Shown one piece after another: positions 5,870 through 8,423 of a stretch of 8,423 nt of DNA. The notes beneath the pieces were generated by a model. The model searched no databases. It was not told where the DNA came from and was given only the letters and a program-made list of their open reading frames with translations. The stretch is taken from positions 1-8,423 of the forward strand of contig JAUWZL010000029.1 in the NCBI GenBank assembly GCA_030615305.1, written 5' to 3'. The stretch is from Dehalococcoidia bacterium. GTDB lineage: Bacteria > Chloroflexota > Dehalococcoidia > Dehalococcoidales > JAUWZL01. Numbering within the stretch: the stretch's first letter is position 1; every line of letters begins with the position of its first letter. The translations under genes and the position numbers were made by a program.

Positions 5870-6295
5870 CTAGCCCTCAGGTCTCCTTTTTCTACGCCTG
5901 GCGGCTACCTTGAGGCGGATGAGAGAGCGGCGTAGTGCTGCTTCAACTCGAGCGGCATCAACACCTGGGATGTATCGTTCTGCCAGCTGCTGCTCAGCAC
6001 GGCGCTTGGCTTCTTCAGCCCGGGCTATATCAATCTCCTCAGCCCTCTCAGCGGAATCAGCCAGGACTATAACTCGGTCAGGTCGCACTTCAAGAAAACC
6101 GCCAGAAACAGCCAAACTGAACTCTTCGGCGCCCTTCCTAACTATTAACTCACCCGGCTCAAGCATGGTCATCAGAGGGGTATGATGGGGTAGAATCCCC
6201 AGCTGACCTTCAACACCGGGGGCAATAACCATTTCCACATCCTCGGAGTAAACTGCCCGCTCGGCAGTAACAATATCAAGCCTTATACTAGCCAT
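5870..6295 (-). CDS. atpC: F1F0 ATP synthase epsilon subunit
   Basis: Epsilon is the central-stalk subunit that couples gamma to the c-ring and can inhibit ATP hydrolysis. The protein has 141 residues. Residues 1-83 are the beta sandwich ([32 protein letters not shown]), and residues 88-134 are the two-helix C-terminal domain. IDIARA (88-93) and the Arg123/Arg127 pair match the ATP-binding motif known from thermophilic Bacillus epsilon, suggesting ATP-dependent folding of the inhibitory helices. The end is unusually basic ([10 protein letters not shown]). It starts 38 nt after atpD with no strong Shine-Dalgarno (GGTGG lies 10 nt off). It ends facing rimM, with no obvious terminator in the 26-nt gap. 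Confidence 0.95.
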   Translation of the reverse strand: MASIRLDIVTAERAVYSEDVEMVIAPGVEGQLGILPHHTPLMTMLEPGELIVRKGAEEFSLAVSGGFLEVRPDRVIVLADSAERAEEIDIARAEEAKRRAEQQLAERYIPGVDAARVEAALRRSLIRLKVAARRRKRRPEG

Positions 6296-6333
6296 TTTTC
6301 TTAAACCACCTGTGTATCACCAGCCAACCACGA

Positions 6334-7740
<1,407 letters not shown>

Positions 7741-7742
<2 letters not shown>

Positions 7743-8423
7743 ATTCCAGTGCCACAGCTCCACCAGTTATGTCAAGGAGCTCCCTGGTAATCATCTCCTG
7801 ACGTGCCTTATTGTAAGCCAGTGTTAAATCATCAATAAGCTCAATGGCACTTTCAGTAGCATTGCGCATAGCCACCATCCGGGCTGACTGTTCACTAGCA
7901 ATAGCCTCTAAAATATGATGGTATACCTGCATCTCCACAAAACGGGGCAAGAGCCCCCCCAAGACCTTGTCTGGGCCCGGTTCATAGATATAGTCCACAT
8001 TTTCAGGTGCCGGGATAGGTGCCGGTTCAACCGGTAATATCTTTTCCATAACCGGCTTCTGGACCATGGTATTGACAAATTGGGTATAGGCCAGATAAAC
8101 CTCATCAACAGCAGCGCTAGAAAAGTCATCAATAACAATGTGAGAGATGGGCAGTGTATCAATCAGACTGGGGCGGTCACCAAGCCCGGTAAACTCGGCA
8201 ATGATGTTCTGGCCAGTCCGCCTTAAGAAATCAAGCCCCTTGCGACCAATAGCAATAATGTTAACTGGCACACTCCCCTCCAATATGAAGCTAGCTGTTT
8301 TGCGATTGATGTTACTAACAAGTCCACCAGCCAGTCCGCGGTCAGGGGTTATGTGGACTACTGAAATTTTAGCCACCGGTCTCCGCTGCAGTAACGGATG
8401 CAGTGCTCTCTCCTCCATAGGCA
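7741..8423 (-). CDS. atpG: F1F0 ATP synthase gamma subunit, 5' end outside window
   Basis: Gamma is the rotating central shaft of F1. The reading frame runs off the right edge. The ATG at 8418 is internal, since the usual N-terminal coiled-coil helix (about 60 residues) must precede HPLLQRRP. The visible part has the Rossmann-like core, beginning KISVVHITPDRGLAGG, and the full C-terminal helix, from MQVYHHILEAIASEQSARMVAMRNATE to ELLDITGGAVALE; both are diagnostic for gamma. The first visible complete codon is Pro at 8421-8419. The alpha and delta subunit genes are expected further right. Its TAG is embedded in the atpD ribosome site. Confidence 0.95.

Noticed and set aside
8416..8418. ATG 8418 as the atpG start
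   Set aside because: Gamma subunits have a long N-terminal coiled-coil helix before HPLL. The frame stays open to the window edge, so the gene is partial.

Overview
The window is ordinary bacterial chromosome, densely packed with housekeeping genes. The best guess for the source is Chloroflexota, probably the Dehalococcoidia. That rests on the style of the proteins (a peptidase-MA-like exported protein beside RF2, and the SPWG variant of RimM) and is an inference, not a database match. I see no phage, transposon, CRISPR, tRNA or rRNA signal.

Layout: (1) Positions 1-137 are non-coding and hold two perfect GC-rich hairpins and a four-run G4 motif just past the end of radC. (2) Positions 138-4523 hold five minus-strand genes, read right to left: nfi (endonuclease V), a GNAT acetyltransferase, prfB (release factor 2, with the programmed +1 frameshift), an exported HEXXH peptidase of the MA type, and radC. 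They abut or overlap (0 nt, 11 nt, 8-nt overlap, 4-nt overlap), so they look like one operon. It would be driven by a clear promoter whose -10 box lies one base from the annotated nfi start, which implies a leaderless transcript. (3) Positions 4524-4636 are a divergent promoter region with a bipartite inverted repeat lying over the -35 of the opposite promoter. (4) Positions 4637-5843 on the plus strand hold rpsP (bS16), khpA (KH RNA-binding protein) and rimM (30S maturation factor). The usual trmD and rplS partners do not follow. (5) Positions 5870-8423 on the minus strand hold the end of an F1 ATP synthase operon: atpG (5' end outside the window), atpD and atpC. It converges on rimM with only 26 nt between.

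Functionally, the window combines translation (RF2, bS16, KhpA, RimM), nucleic-acid maintenance (endonuclease V, RadC) and energy metabolism (F1 subunits). I do not see an undescribed multi-gene system here. The most interesting signals are regulatory. They are the RF2 frameshift with a degraded internal Shine-Dalgarno placed upstream of two overlapping genes, the leaderless nfi promoter, and the nested palindrome in the divergent promoter. ATP synthase beta also shows unusual substitutions in its adenine pocket.
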